Assembly (NCBI GenBank): GCA_913042885.1
Contig: CAJWLW010000313.1
Span: forward strand, 1-5,701
From: an uncultured Lentisphaeria bacterium
Lineage (GTDB): Bacteria; Verrucomicrobiota; Lentisphaeria; JABSQK01; CAJWLW01
Reading direction: 5' to 3'
Length of the DNA: 5,701 bases
The position numbers and the translations under genes are program-made. Of this stretch, positions 1-5,616 are shown piece by piece (the stretch's first letter is position 1; the number at the start of each line of letters is the position of its first letter). The notes beneath the pieces were generated by a model. It was not told the origin of the DNA, made no database searches, and saw nothing but the letters and a program-made list of their open reading frames with translations.

Positions 1-110
1 GCCACGCTTATTACGTCCCGTAAAAAGCCGGGCGGAAGTGACCGTTGTCGCCAGCAACGCTACGGGGCTTCGGCGGAACATCCATCGAGCGTCTCGCCGT
101 TGATGGGCGG
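1..110. other. Non-coding flank downstream of the pilin-like gene
   Basis: No gene is recognisable here. The stretch follows the stop codon of the minus-strand pilin-like gene. It contains a perfect 5-bp stem with a 7-base loop (43-47 pairing with 55-59). On the minus strand a run of five T lies about 20 bases beyond that hairpin (around 23-27). The gap between hairpin and T run is too long for a canonical intrinsic terminator, so termination here is only a possibility. Confidence 0.4.
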
Positions 111-962
111 CTACGGGGTGGAGGGTATGCCATAGCGGTATATTGCGGACGTACCACAAGCCCCTATGCCGGTCTGATGTCCGCCGCCGTTGGTGAAATC
201 TATTTCGCTCAGCCACGACGAATCACCGCCATTGGCATTCGCGACGCCCATGCCGATGAACACCTGATGGCTGGCCACGTGCCCGTCCACGAAACTGAAG
301 CCGTAGGACCGATTCCCATGCGGATCCCAATCGCCGTCCCCGCCCGGATGGAGGCAGGCTTCGAAGGCGTAATTGCGTCCCGCGGCATCACCCATGAAGA
401 CCATCGTCGACGGGTTGCGGATGCCGGTCACCGTGTTTGCCTTCTCGTCGTCGTAACTCAAGCTCAAATCGGTGTAAATCTTTTGAATGGAGGATGCCGC
501 GTACGAATCGCCGTGATTCTCAATAAAGGTGGACACACCGTCCTTATACTTGCTGCCGGGTATGTCAAACGGGCACCGCCCGATCTCGCACTCCTCCCCA
601 TCAGTGCCGTAACCGAGATAGGAGTTCAAGGGGCGGTCGGTGATATCCAGGAGTCCAAAACTACTGCCGGTTCCCAGTTGGCCGACCCATGCGTGCGGAT
701 GAAACTGAATCGGGAAGCGGTCGTCGTAATCGCCCGTGTACAACGAGCCCGCCAGCCCGATCTGTTTGAGATTGCCGATGCAGATTATGATCTTGGCCCG
801 GCGCTTCGCCTGGCTCAGTACCGGCAGCAGCATGCTCGCCAGGATGGCGATAATAGTGATTACGACCAGCAGTTCGATCAAAGTGAAGATCTTGAGCGAG
901 ATGCGTTCTTTCAGGCTGCGTCCGCAGCATTCGATGAGCGAGAAACGATGCTTTCCGGTCAT
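111..962 (-). CDS. Type II secretion/pseudopilin-like protein with prepilin N-terminal methylation motif
   Basis: This 283-residue protein carries a class-III-like prepilin signal. A basic leader (residues 1-25) is followed by FTLIELLVV at 26-34 and a hydrophobic helix to about residue 49, with the conserved Glu at position 5 of the predicted mature protein (E30). Known family members are cut by prepilin peptidase and assembled into pseudopili or secretion filaments at the inner membrane. NLKQIG (64-69) and DYDDRFP (78-84), plus a DGH motif at 226-228 preceded by His-rich sequence, match the large prepilin-type family expanded in Lentisphaerota, Verrucomicrobiota and Planctomycetota, whose C-terminal domain is known as H-X9-DG; here the spacing appears to be ten. 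The residue before the predicted cleavage site is Ile rather than the usual Gly or Ala. I chose the ATG at 962; a TTG nine codons upstream (989) is possible, and neither has a strong ribosome site. The substrate and the partner secretion genes are not visible in this window. Confidence 0.9.
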   Translation of the reverse strand: MTGKHRFSLIECCGRSLKERISLKIFTLIELLVVITIIAILASMLLPVLSQAKRRAKIIICIGNLKQIGLAGSLYTGDYDDRFPIQFHPHAWVGQLGTGSSFGLLDITDRPLNSYLGYGTDGEECEIGRCPFDIPGSKYKDGVSTFIENHGDSYAASSIQKIYTDLSLSYDDEKANTVTGIRNPSTMVFMGDAAGRNYAFEACLHPGGDGDWDPHGNRSYGFSFVDGHVASHQVFIGMGVANANGGDSSWLSEIDFTNGGGHQTGIGACGTSAIYRYGIPSTP

Positions 963-1050
963 TGCTCTGTTGTCCACGATTGGGTTCAAGCCTGTGTGAG
1001 TTTAGCTGAGAATACCCGGACCTTCAAGGCCACTACTGCAATACAGTCCT

Positions 1051-1117
1051 GGAATGGGAGGGGGGGGGGGATTGCACCACAGAGGACTTCGAACCGTCAA
1101 TTTACGGTTGCCATTCC
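1051..1117 (-). promoter_or_regulatory. Possible structured leader upstream of the pilin-like gene
   Basis: On the minus strand, GGAATGG (1111-1117) can pair with CCATTCC (1051-1057). Inside that 7-bp stem sits a perfect 6-bp hairpin, AACCGT pairing with ACGGTT around a six-base loop (1092-1109), followed by a run of 11 C. A second small stem (1114-1125) would compete with the outer one. If transcribed, this lies about 90-155 bases before the pilin-like start codon. It matches no riboswitch or leader RNA that I recognise, so a regulatory role is inference only. Confidence 0.25.
1060..1070. repeat. Homopolymer tract of 11 G (C on the minus strand)
   Basis: Eleven consecutive G residues, preceded by GGGA, form a long mononucleotide tract. 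It lies about 100 bases upstream of the pilin-like start codon and outside any gene. Tracts this long slip readily during replication and are also hard to sequence, so the printed length should be treated as approximate. Confidence 0.9.
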
Positions 1118-1156
1118 GAGTGGAACAAGTGGTTATACTGGGGCTATTAAACCCAC

Positions 1157-1175
1157 CTTGCCTCTTCAGGGCAAG
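1157..1175. repeat. Short hairpin, 6-bp stem
   Basis: CTTGCC (1157-1162) and GGCAAG (1170-1175) form a perfect 6-bp stem with a seven-base loop. No T run follows on either strand, so it is not a typical intrinsic terminator. It sits directly beside the inverted repeat at 1177-1213. Confidence 0.4.
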
Positions 1176-1176
1176 A

Positions 1177-1213
1177 ATTCATAAGTCGGCAAGTCGCTAC
1201 TGACTTTATGAAT
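1177..1213. repeat. Inverted repeat with 11-12-bp arms
   Basis: ATTCATAAGTC (1177-1187) and GACTTTATGAAT (1202-1213) are inverted copies, perfect apart from one extra A in the second arm, separated by 14 bases. It is not flanked by a gene edge and lacks a T run. It could be a protein-binding dyad or a remnant of a small mobile element; nothing in the sequence decides between these. Confidence 0.5.
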
Positions 1214-1401
1214 AGTCCATGCTGCTTCCGTATCGCCGCCGTCAACGCCGGGCAGGGCGAAGGACTACGGCAATCTCAGGCCCGAGATATACAGGAAGCT
1301 CGGATTGACAGGGCTTCGGAACCGTCTTATCCTGCCGGTGTGACGGATCGTGAGTCGACAGGTCGTCGAGGATTGCAGCCGAGTAATGCAAGGAGCACCC
1401 G

Positions 1402-2254
1402 TCAGCATGTGACGCCTTTGCCCTCGCTGCCAAAGGCCTGGAGGCGAAGCGCCTCACCGACCTCGGTTGCGGTCCGGGGAATGTAGTGAATCTGCAGGGC
1501 CCAGCGCTGCTGGTCGGTCCGATTGGTCGGCGTGCCGTGCGGCAATTTCCCATCGAACAACATCAAATCGCCAGGCCCCATCGGCAGCGCCAGGCGTCGG
1601 TCCGCGACAACGTGGTCGTCGCAGAGCTGCCAGTCACGGCACATGAAGTGCGGCCGTGGCCCGTCGCGGTGCCCGCCTGGGGGATCTCACGTGCATACAA
1701 CCGTTCGCAACGGTCACGTCGCTGAGTGCGGCCCAGACAGCAACAACTCGCGTGTCGAGCGGCAGGTTAAAATAAGCGTGGTCCTGGTGCCAAGGTTTCT
1801 CCCGGCCGCCAGGCGGCTTGATCATGGCCATGTCCTGAAACAGCCGCATCGGTACATCCGCGATCCGTTCAACTATCTCGAGCAGGGGCGGATACTCGGC
1901 AGCGGCAAGCAGTGGGGAATGTTTCTCGACGAATCCCATGAACTTGCGAACCAGCTCCCGGCGCACATCGCGCGGCAGGTCGGCTATCGCGTCGATTCGA
2001 TCGCTCATTGCCAGCTGTTCGAAGCTCGGTGTGTCGGGCGGGTCGAGATGCAGCGCCGCCATGCCAAGGCGTTCCCGCAGCATGCCTTCGAAATAAACAG
2101 CTTCGCAACCCGGGTCGTCATCGCCCCGCATTGCCTCCAGCTCGGTCACGGCAGCGGCCACGACATCCGCCGGGAGCCCACCCCGAATCAGCAGGAACCC
2201 CTCAGCTTCGTATCGGTCCAGGGCCGCCTGATCCGGATCGCCTGGATCTCCTGA
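1402..2254 (-). pseudogene. Phytanoyl-CoA dioxygenase (PhyH) family protein, frameshifted and without a normal start
   Basis: Two adjoining minus-strand frames together encode one nearly complete PhyH-type Fe(II)/2-oxoglutarate oxygenase of about 280 residues. The N-terminal frame (from about 2254 to about 1680) has the typical opening YEAEGFLLIRGGLP and the metal-binding WHQD (1781-1792, His and Asp ligands). The C-terminal frame (about 1680 to 1402) continues with HRDGPRPHFMCRDWQLC, then GDLMLFDGKLPHGT carrying the distal His ligand (1537-1539), and DQQRW with the Arg expected to bind 2-oxoglutarate (1504-1506). The break falls at a run of five G on the plus strand (1679-1683); one base fewer would give HVRSPGGHRDG and restore a single frame. 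No ATG, GTG or TTG occurs in frame before the conserved N-terminal segment; the first is an internal GTG at 2161. Family members hydroxylate small hydrophobic substrates; the substrate here cannot be told. Real decay and sequencing error are both possible. Confidence 0.85.
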
Positions 2255-2480
2255 TACTTGGCCAGTGTCTCGCGACGTCCTCTTCGTTCTGCGCCATCTT
2301 CTCCAGCGCCTCGTTGATGGCGCCCACGATGTGGTCGAGCTGTTCGTCGTCGTCGACCGGGAGGCATCCCAGCGGATGCGTGTGCGAGGCGCTGACCGTG
2401 ACGTTGCCGCCCGGGATTCCGAGTTCTTCCGTAATACGACCCCGCAGGTTGGCCATGCCGGCGAGTATCTGTGGGCTCAT
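2202..2480 (-). pseudogene. Truncated neutral/alkaline ceramidase-like fragment
   Basis: The 92-codon frame contains RITEELGIPGGNVTVSASHT followed by HPLGCLPV, then a helix-like stretch DHIVGAINEALEKM. This resembles the part of the neutral/alkaline non-lysosomal ceramidase family around its conserved HTHSGP motif, which helps bind zinc; here the motif reads HTHPLG. The usual roughly 60 residues before this region, with the glycine-rich N-terminus, are missing, and almost all of the several hundred residues after it are missing. The last 25 codons (rich in Arg and Ser) look like out-of-frame sequence overlapping the dioxygenase. A different frame at 2230-2271 encodes ETLAKYQEIQAIRI, which recalls the segment before the PGE motif of the same family, so an internal deletion may have joined two distant parts. 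The ATG at 2480 has no ribosome site. It is unlikely to make a functional enzyme. Family assignment is moderately sure. Confidence 0.55.
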
Positions 2481-2483
2481 GGG

Positions 2484-2531
2484 GATGTTGGCGGCGTGCT
2501 GGAATGTTGGGTTCTGGAGTTTTGGAAACTG
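2484..2531 (-). repeat. Degenerate short repeat of TCCAACACTCCA type
   Basis: On the minus strand this reads as three imperfect units of about 15-17 bases: TTCCAAAACTCCAGAACC, then CAACATTCCAGCACGC, then CGCCAACATCCCC. From memory, tandem stretches of this kind are scattered through intergenic DNA of several PVC-group genomes and give spurious peptides rich in N, T, P, L, Q and H. That the copy here belongs to that family is inference from the pattern. It sits exactly where the ceramidase-like homology begins. Confidence 0.4.
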
Positions 2532-2589
2532 GTCTGTCGGTTGGCGATTAGGATACCACCTTCCCTACAGAACACCTTTGGAATGTCGA

Positions 2590-2620
2590 TTGCTACCAAT
2601 TGCAGGCAACGAGCTATATT
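2590..2620 (+). promoter_or_regulatory. Weak candidate promoter for the propeller gene
   Basis: TTGCTA (2590-2595) and TATATT (2615-2620) resemble sigma-70 -35 and -10 boxes, but the spacing of 19 bases is longer than optimal. It would give a leader of about 160 bases before the propeller gene. It is the best match that I saw in this gap and may well be chance. Confidence 0.2.
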
Positions 2621-2658
2621 AGGCCGATCCGGCTTCGTGTCAACTCTCCACCTCTTCA

Positions 2659-2790
2659 ATGAAATTCGTCAGCGAGATGAGCCTGGGAGAGGCATTCAGC
2701 CGTGTTCTCGTCGTGGGCAGCCAGATCAGCGGTTCCTGTCCGGCCAATAATGATCAATTCTCTCGACCACATCGAACGGGGTATCTATAA
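2659..2790 (+). CDS. Possible small ORF coupled to the propeller gene (43 aa)
   Basis: An ATG at 2659 opens a 43-residue frame beginning MKFVSEMSLGEAFSRVLVVG. Its stop codon overlaps the start of the propeller gene in the arrangement TAATG (2788-2792), a layout compatible with translational coupling. There is no recognisable ribosome site before its ATG and no domain that I can name, and a frame this short arises easily by chance. It is listed because of the exact overlap, not because of coding evidence. Confidence 0.2.
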   Translation: MKFVSEMSLGEAFSRVLVVGSQISGSCPANNDQFSRPHRTGYL

Positions 2791-3854
2791 TGGTGTTGGA
2801 CAATAATCTACGCGTTGCAGACCTGACCGGTCTATCCGGAGACGTTCCCAGAGAGATATCGAAACTGGTCAGTCCGATTCTCACCAAGACGGAACCGTGG
2901 GAATACAGCCTCACAAAGGGCTCGGATAAAGATTCGTTGCGCTATCCCACAGTTGTCAGAAATACCTGCGGACCGCGCCCCGATGACAAGTATTACCTCT
3001 ATTACGCGCACCACGATATCCCTTCGGGGATCGGTTGCGCCATCGCCGACGAGCTCTGTGGCCCCTACGTCAAGCTGGCCGGGCTCGATGCCGGCCGGGA
3101 CCACAGCCAGGTACTGGAACTGCCCCGGGACGACGTGACAGCCGACAACGCAGTGCTGCTGAAACACGTCTTTGGCTCGACCCCGCTGGATCATGAGATG
3201 ATCGGCAACTTCCACCATCTCTCCAGTCCATGCGTTCTGTGGAATCCAAAGGCGGAACTGTGGCTCCTGTACTTCCACACCTACCAGTACCTCTGGCCTT
3301 CGGGCGGCGGGCACCAGCAGACGTACCTGGCAACCTGCCGGGATCTAGCCACCCACGATTGGGAGATTCTGAAAAATCCGGACGGGACGTGGCAGATTGT
3401 GCTGCCCGTCACCGCCGAGCCCTGGATGAACAGCCAATCCAGCTACCACAGTATCTGCTGTCTGCCTGATGGGCGGTTCGTAGCCTATCTCAACGGCACC
3501 GGCGGCGAATATATCGATGGGCAATGGCAGATAACGTCTATTGGCCTCGGTTTTGCCATGTCGGACGACGGTATTTCCTGGGATTACTCGCCCGACAATC
3601 CATTTATGGAGGATGACGGCAAAGGGTTGGCGACCGGAATGATCGGCTACCTGGGCAACGACGAATACCTCGTGGTGTGGGCCGACAGCGAACGCGTGCA
3701 CTATGGCAGAACGACCGACTTCCGGACCGTCACCCGGGATCCGGGGCCAGCAGCGGAGTGGCAAGCCGGGTTGATCAACCCGTGGCGGGACGGTGACACA
3801 CTGTACCTTTTCGCGGGCGATTTCATTGCCGCTATGAAACTGCCGGTGGAATAA
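2790..3854 (+). CDS. Glycosyl hydrolase-like five-bladed beta-propeller protein (GH43/GH32-type fold)
   Basis: The 354-residue protein shows five repeated beta-strand blocks typical of a five-bladed propeller: KYYLYYAHHD (67-76), ELWLLYFHTY (156-165), RFVAYLNGTG (229-238), EYLVVWADSE (292-301) and TLYLFAGDFI (337-346). Between them are the companion strands IGCAIADELCGPY (81-93), TYLATCRDLATHDWEIL (178-194) and FAMSDDGISWDYS (255-267). LSSPCVLWNP (144-153) and the RYP near residue 51 resemble segments seen in GH43-like and related glycosidases that cleave plant or algal oligosaccharides. I cannot assign the catalytic acids with confidence, so the exact substrate and even activity are open. 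There is no signal peptide or membrane segment, which suggests a cytoplasmic enzyme acting on imported sugars. The ATG at 2790 has only a weak purine-rich sequence (CGGGG, about 8 bases upstream). It stands alone on this strand and converges with the next gene. Confidence 0.8.
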   Translation: MVLDNNLRVADLTGLSGDVPREISKLVSPILTKTEPWEYSLTKGSDKDSLRYPTVVRNTCGPRPDDKYYLYYAHHDIPSGIGCAIADELCGPYVKLAGLDAGRDHSQVLELPRDDVTADNAVLLKHVFGSTPLDHEMIGNFHHLSSPCVLWNPKAELWLLYFHTYQYLWPSGGGHQQTYLATCRDLATHDWEILKNPDGTWQIVLPVTAEPWMNSQSSYHSICCLPDGRFVAYLNGTGGEYIDGQWQITSIGLGFAMSDDGISWDYSPDNPFMEDDGKGLATGMIGYLGNDEYLVVWADSERVHYGRTTDFRTVTRDPGPAAEWQAGLINPWRDGDTLYLFAGDFIAAMKLPVE

Positions 3855-3880
3855 TGCTGGACACTCGAGGCTGGATGCCA

Positions 3881-3895
3881 GCGCGATCGCCGCGC
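3881..3895. terminator. GC-rich hairpin between convergent genes
   Basis: GCGCG (3881-3885) and CGCGC (3891-3895) form a perfect 5-bp stem with a five-base loop, 26 bases after the stop of the propeller gene and within the 97-base gap between two convergent genes. There is no T run on either side, so it is at best a partial or factor-assisted terminator. Confidence 0.2.
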
Positions 3896-3951
3896 AGATC
3901 ACAGCACTACGGGGACTCCACATCCAACATCAGGCATTGAGCAACAAAAAG

Positions 3952-5346
3952 CTACTCCAACTCCGCGATATACTTGATCTTTGCCGCCTGGCGAAGGGGT
4001 TCGAGGAAACCGTCGCGCATCCAGGTCAGCTTGGCGGCATGCAGGTCGTCGCGGAGAGAGGACTTTTCCCCGTTCGCCAGCCCGCGGATTATTGCTATGT
4101 ACCACTGATCGAGCTCGGCATCAGTGATTTTGGTGTCTGCGACGTTTGCCGGCTTCGCGCCCTGCCGCATCCAACGCAGTTTGACGGCCCGCAGGTGACT
4201 GCGCAGAGAGTCCTGCTCACCATCCCACTTCTTGTTCACGAGCGCGCGCATCACCGCAAGGTACCACTCGTCGAGCTCGGCGTCAGTGATCTCGGCATCG
4301 GCGAGGCTCAGGCCGTGACGCGTGTAGAAGATCTCGGCCTGTAACGGCGCTTCGTGGATGACCGTTCCTTGAGACGACGGTGGGAACGACTCCGCGAACT
4401 TCTCCCGGTACTCGGGATCCTTGTCAACGCCCTTCTTGCGCGCTTCCGCGGCCAGCAGGTATTGCCCCAGGATTCTGGGCAGCGGCATGAGCACGCTCGT
4501 AGACATGACATCGCGGCCCAAAACGACCTTCTCGCCGCCTACCTCGATCTCCGCCGCGACGAGAAGCTCGTTGACGAGCGCGGTGTCCTTCGCGATCGTC
4601 TCCGGCGCGACCCGGCGCCGCGCTGCCTCGCGGGCAATGATCAACTCACTGATCTTGTCCCGGAGCGGGGTTTGCGGTTTCGCCCTGGAACCGATTCTCC
4701 GGTTCATCATCTCTGTCACGCCTGCGTCGACGGCCGACTGCGGCACGCGCTTGCCGTTGACCCGCACCCTGGCCTTCGCCAGGCGCGCCTTCAGCCACGC
4801 ACCACGCGCCGCGGCCTTCTTCCCCCGGGACACGAGGTTCCGGACCGCGTCCCGGGCCTGCTGCCCGGTGAGCGAGCCAAGAATCGTCGTGTCGCCCGTC
4901 AGCCATTCATCGATCTCTGCCTCAGTCACCTTTGTCGGGTCCGGCTGCCGGGCGAGTTCGGGGATGCTCTTCTCATAGAAATTGGCGAGAAACGTTGTCT
5001 CCAGCCGCGTCCGCCGTGCCTTCGTCTCCCGTTTCCAGCTGATCTGTCTCTGGTAACTGGGGTCTTTGTCGAGCCCCTCCTCCACGAACTTCTGGGCGAC
5101 CAGTTCCTGATCGACGGCGTGCCGGACCGCTGCGGCGATCGTCTCGCCTTCCTCCGGGACGACAGCCGACTTCGGGACCGGCGTGCCGTTGACCCGCGCC
5201 ACCACCGCGGGCAGGTCATCCAGCGAAACCACCCCGGCCGCATTCACCTCTGGGGCCGCACCCATGCAGAAGGCCCAGGTCAGCACGGCGGCAATGAACG
5301 CGCCCGTCGTCCGTTTTCTGTTTCTCTCGAGTATCCTTGCGTGCAT
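3952..5346 (-). CDS. Exported SurA N-terminal-domain-like protein without visible PPIase domain
   Basis: This 464-residue protein starts with a Sec-type signal peptide: a basic region (RILERNRKR), a hydrophobic core (about 16-31) and a likely cut after VNA (34-36). Two divergent SurA-N/PpiC-N-like halves follow. The first begins VVARVNGTPVPKSAV (48-62) with GLDKDPSYQ at 91-99. A VRVNGKRVPQSAV segment is in the middle. The last contains GVDKDPEYREKF at 306-317. KITDAELDQWY-type segments end the protein. In SurA and related chaperones this all-helical domain binds unfolded envelope proteins, but no parvulin catalytic domain is recognisable, so a periplasmic chaperone-like role is the better guess than isomerase. 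The ATG at 5346 is preferred because GAGGAG lies nine bases upstream and the signal peptide begins there; in-frame ATGs upstream at 5370 and 5457 lack such a site. The gene is monocistronic as far as can be seen. The name rests on motif resemblance and overall layout. Confidence 0.75.
   Translation of the reverse strand: MHARILERNRKRTTGAFIAAVLTWAFCMGAAPEVNAAGVVSLDDLPAVVARVNGTPVPKSAVVPEEGETIAAAVRHAVDQELVAQKFVEEGLDKDPSYQRQISWKRETKARRTRLETTFLANFYEKSIPELARQPDPTKVTEAEIDEWLTGDTTILGSLTGQQARDAVRNLVSRGKKAAARGAWLKARLAKARVRVNGKRVPQSAVDAGVTEMMNRRIGSRAKPQTPLRDKISELIIAREAARRRVAPETIAKDTALVNELLVAAEIEVGGEKVVLGRDVMSTSVLMPLPRILGQYLLAAEARKKGVDKDPEYREKFAESFPPSSQGTVIHEAPLQAEIFYTRHGLSLADAEITDAELDEWYLAVMRALVNKKWDGEQDSLRSHLRAVKLRWMRQGAKPANVADTKITDAELDQWYIAIIRGLANGEKSSLRDDLHAAKLTWMRDGFLEPLRQAAKIKYIAELE
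3967..4290 (-). repeat. Tandem 162-bp (54-residue) repeat within the SurA-like gene
   Basis: Residues 353-406 and 407-460 are tandem copies. Each begins ITDAELD, continues with WY, then an aliphatic helix with conserved R, L and N, then SLR and an L-A-KL-WMR-G helix. The period is 162 bases at the DNA level, and GAGCTCGGC followed by TCAGTGAT is conserved at both starts (4111 and 4273). The second copy lacks about four residues. A diverged third copy, VTEAEIDEW, is at residues 140-148. The copies differ at many codons, so the duplication is old and probably maintained. Confidence 0.8.
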
Positions 5347-5355
5347 TATTTCGAT

Positions 5356-5361
5356 CTCCTC
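5356..5361 (-). promoter_or_regulatory. Ribosome binding site of the SurA-like gene
   Basis: GAGGAG on the minus strand lies nine bases before the ATG at 5346. It decides the start in favour of this ATG over the in-frame ATGs at 5370 and 5457. Confidence 0.75.
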
Positions 5362-5420
5362 GTCTGTCATAAGTGAAGTGGATAAAACCCGTTGCTGGAG
5401 GTGTGGGCACTGGCTATTGG

Positions 5421-5429
5421 ATTGTACCA
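5421..5429 (-). promoter_or_regulatory. Candidate extended -10 promoter for the SurA-like gene
   Basis: TGGTACAAT on the minus strand fits an extended -10 element (TG, one base, then a 5-of-6 match to TATAAT). No good -35 box is present, which extended -10 promoters tolerate. Transcription would begin about 70 bases before the start codon. Confidence 0.3.
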
Positions 5430-5469
5430 TCTGGCTCCGCCACCCCACGCTCTCCAACTGCCGGACGGT

Positions 5470-5497
5470 ACTATCGCACCCCGGAGGGCCTCGTCAA
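5470..5497 (-). promoter_or_regulatory. Candidate sigma-70 promoter for the SurA-like gene
   Basis: TTGACG (5492-5497, five of six to the -35 consensus) and GATAGT (5470-5475, four of six to the -10 consensus) are separated by 16 bases on the minus strand. This would give a leader of about 115 bases. It competes with the extended -10 candidate closer to the gene. Confidence 0.3.
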
Positions 5498-5554
5498 CTC
5501 GGGGGAAACTAAAATAGCGTAAACCACGCCGATATAAGTTGTTATCAATCCCCC

Positions 5555-5571
5555 CTCTCTCTCTCTCTCTC
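5555..5571. repeat. CT dinucleotide microsatellite (eight units) next to a C tract
   Basis: Eight CT units plus a final C follow directly on a run of C starting at 5550. The tract lies about 60 bases upstream of the farther candidate promoter of the SurA-like gene. Long dinucleotide tracts are uncommon in bacterial DNA and change length by slippage. Confidence 0.85.
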
Positions 5572-5573
5572 AA

Positions 5574-5616
5574 AAGTTTTTTTATTTTTTACTTGGAATT
5601 CGGCCGAAAAAAACTT
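5574..5616. repeat. A/T-rich inverted repeat with 10-bp arms
   Basis: AAGTTTTTTT (5574-5583) and AAAAAAACTT (5607-5616) are perfect inverted copies around a 23-base spacer. The spacer contains most of the 10-bp palindrome TTCGGCCGAA (5599-5608). Either arm ends in a run of T or A, so on either strand the structure could act as a terminator for a gene beyond the window edge or as a binding site. The spacer is long for a classic terminator. Confidence 0.5.

Larger units (their letters stand above)
963..1401. other. Non-coding region between the pilin-like gene and the dioxygenase remnant
   Basis: No convincing gene lies in these roughly 440 bases; long open frames on the plus strand merely oppose the pilin-like gene. 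Both flanking genes are on the minus strand, so this is the 5' region of the pilin-like gene and the 3' region of the broken dioxygenase. It contains an 11-G tract, a 13-bp dyad at 1035-1047 (ACTG, five bases, CAGT), a 6-bp stem at 1092-1109, a longer-range 7-bp pairing (1051-1057 with 1111-1117), a 6-bp hairpin at 1157-1175 and an inverted repeat at 1177-1213. No clear sigma-70 promoter for the pilin-like gene was found. Confidence 0.6.
2481..2789. other. Intergenic region upstream of the propeller gene
   Basis: About 310 bases separate the ceramidase-like remnant (minus) from the propeller gene (plus), so this is a divergent region. It holds a degenerate short repeat near the remnant (about 2484-2531), a weak candidate promoter (2590-2620) and a 43-codon frame ending on the start codon of the propeller gene. 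No other gene is recognisable. Confidence 0.6.

Noticed and set aside
1035..1047. Dyad ACTG, five bases, CAGT considered as a LexA-type operator
   Set aside because: The half-sites are only four bases and the neighbouring gene has no link to DNA damage. It matches no operator that I know well enough to name.
1068..1150. tRNA-like sequence with GGTTCGAAG resembling a T-arm on the minus strand
   Set aside because: The five bases on each side of the loop pair poorly (one mismatch and one wobble), no matching 7-bp acceptor stem is found at tRNA distance, and no anticodon arm could be drawn.
45..1184. Long open frame on the plus strand opposite the pilin-like gene
   Set aside because: It runs antisense to a clearly recognisable prepilin-type protein, has no ribosome site and no family-like motif. 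Long antisense frames are common in GC-rich genes.
1523..2254. Plus-strand frame across the dioxygenase
   Set aside because: It lies opposite conserved PhyH motifs and shows no motif of its own.
4354..5376. Long open frame on the plus strand opposite the SurA-like gene
   Set aside because: Its translation is very rich in Arg and Leu with no domain features, and it mirrors a gene with a signal peptide and a good ribosome site on the other strand.
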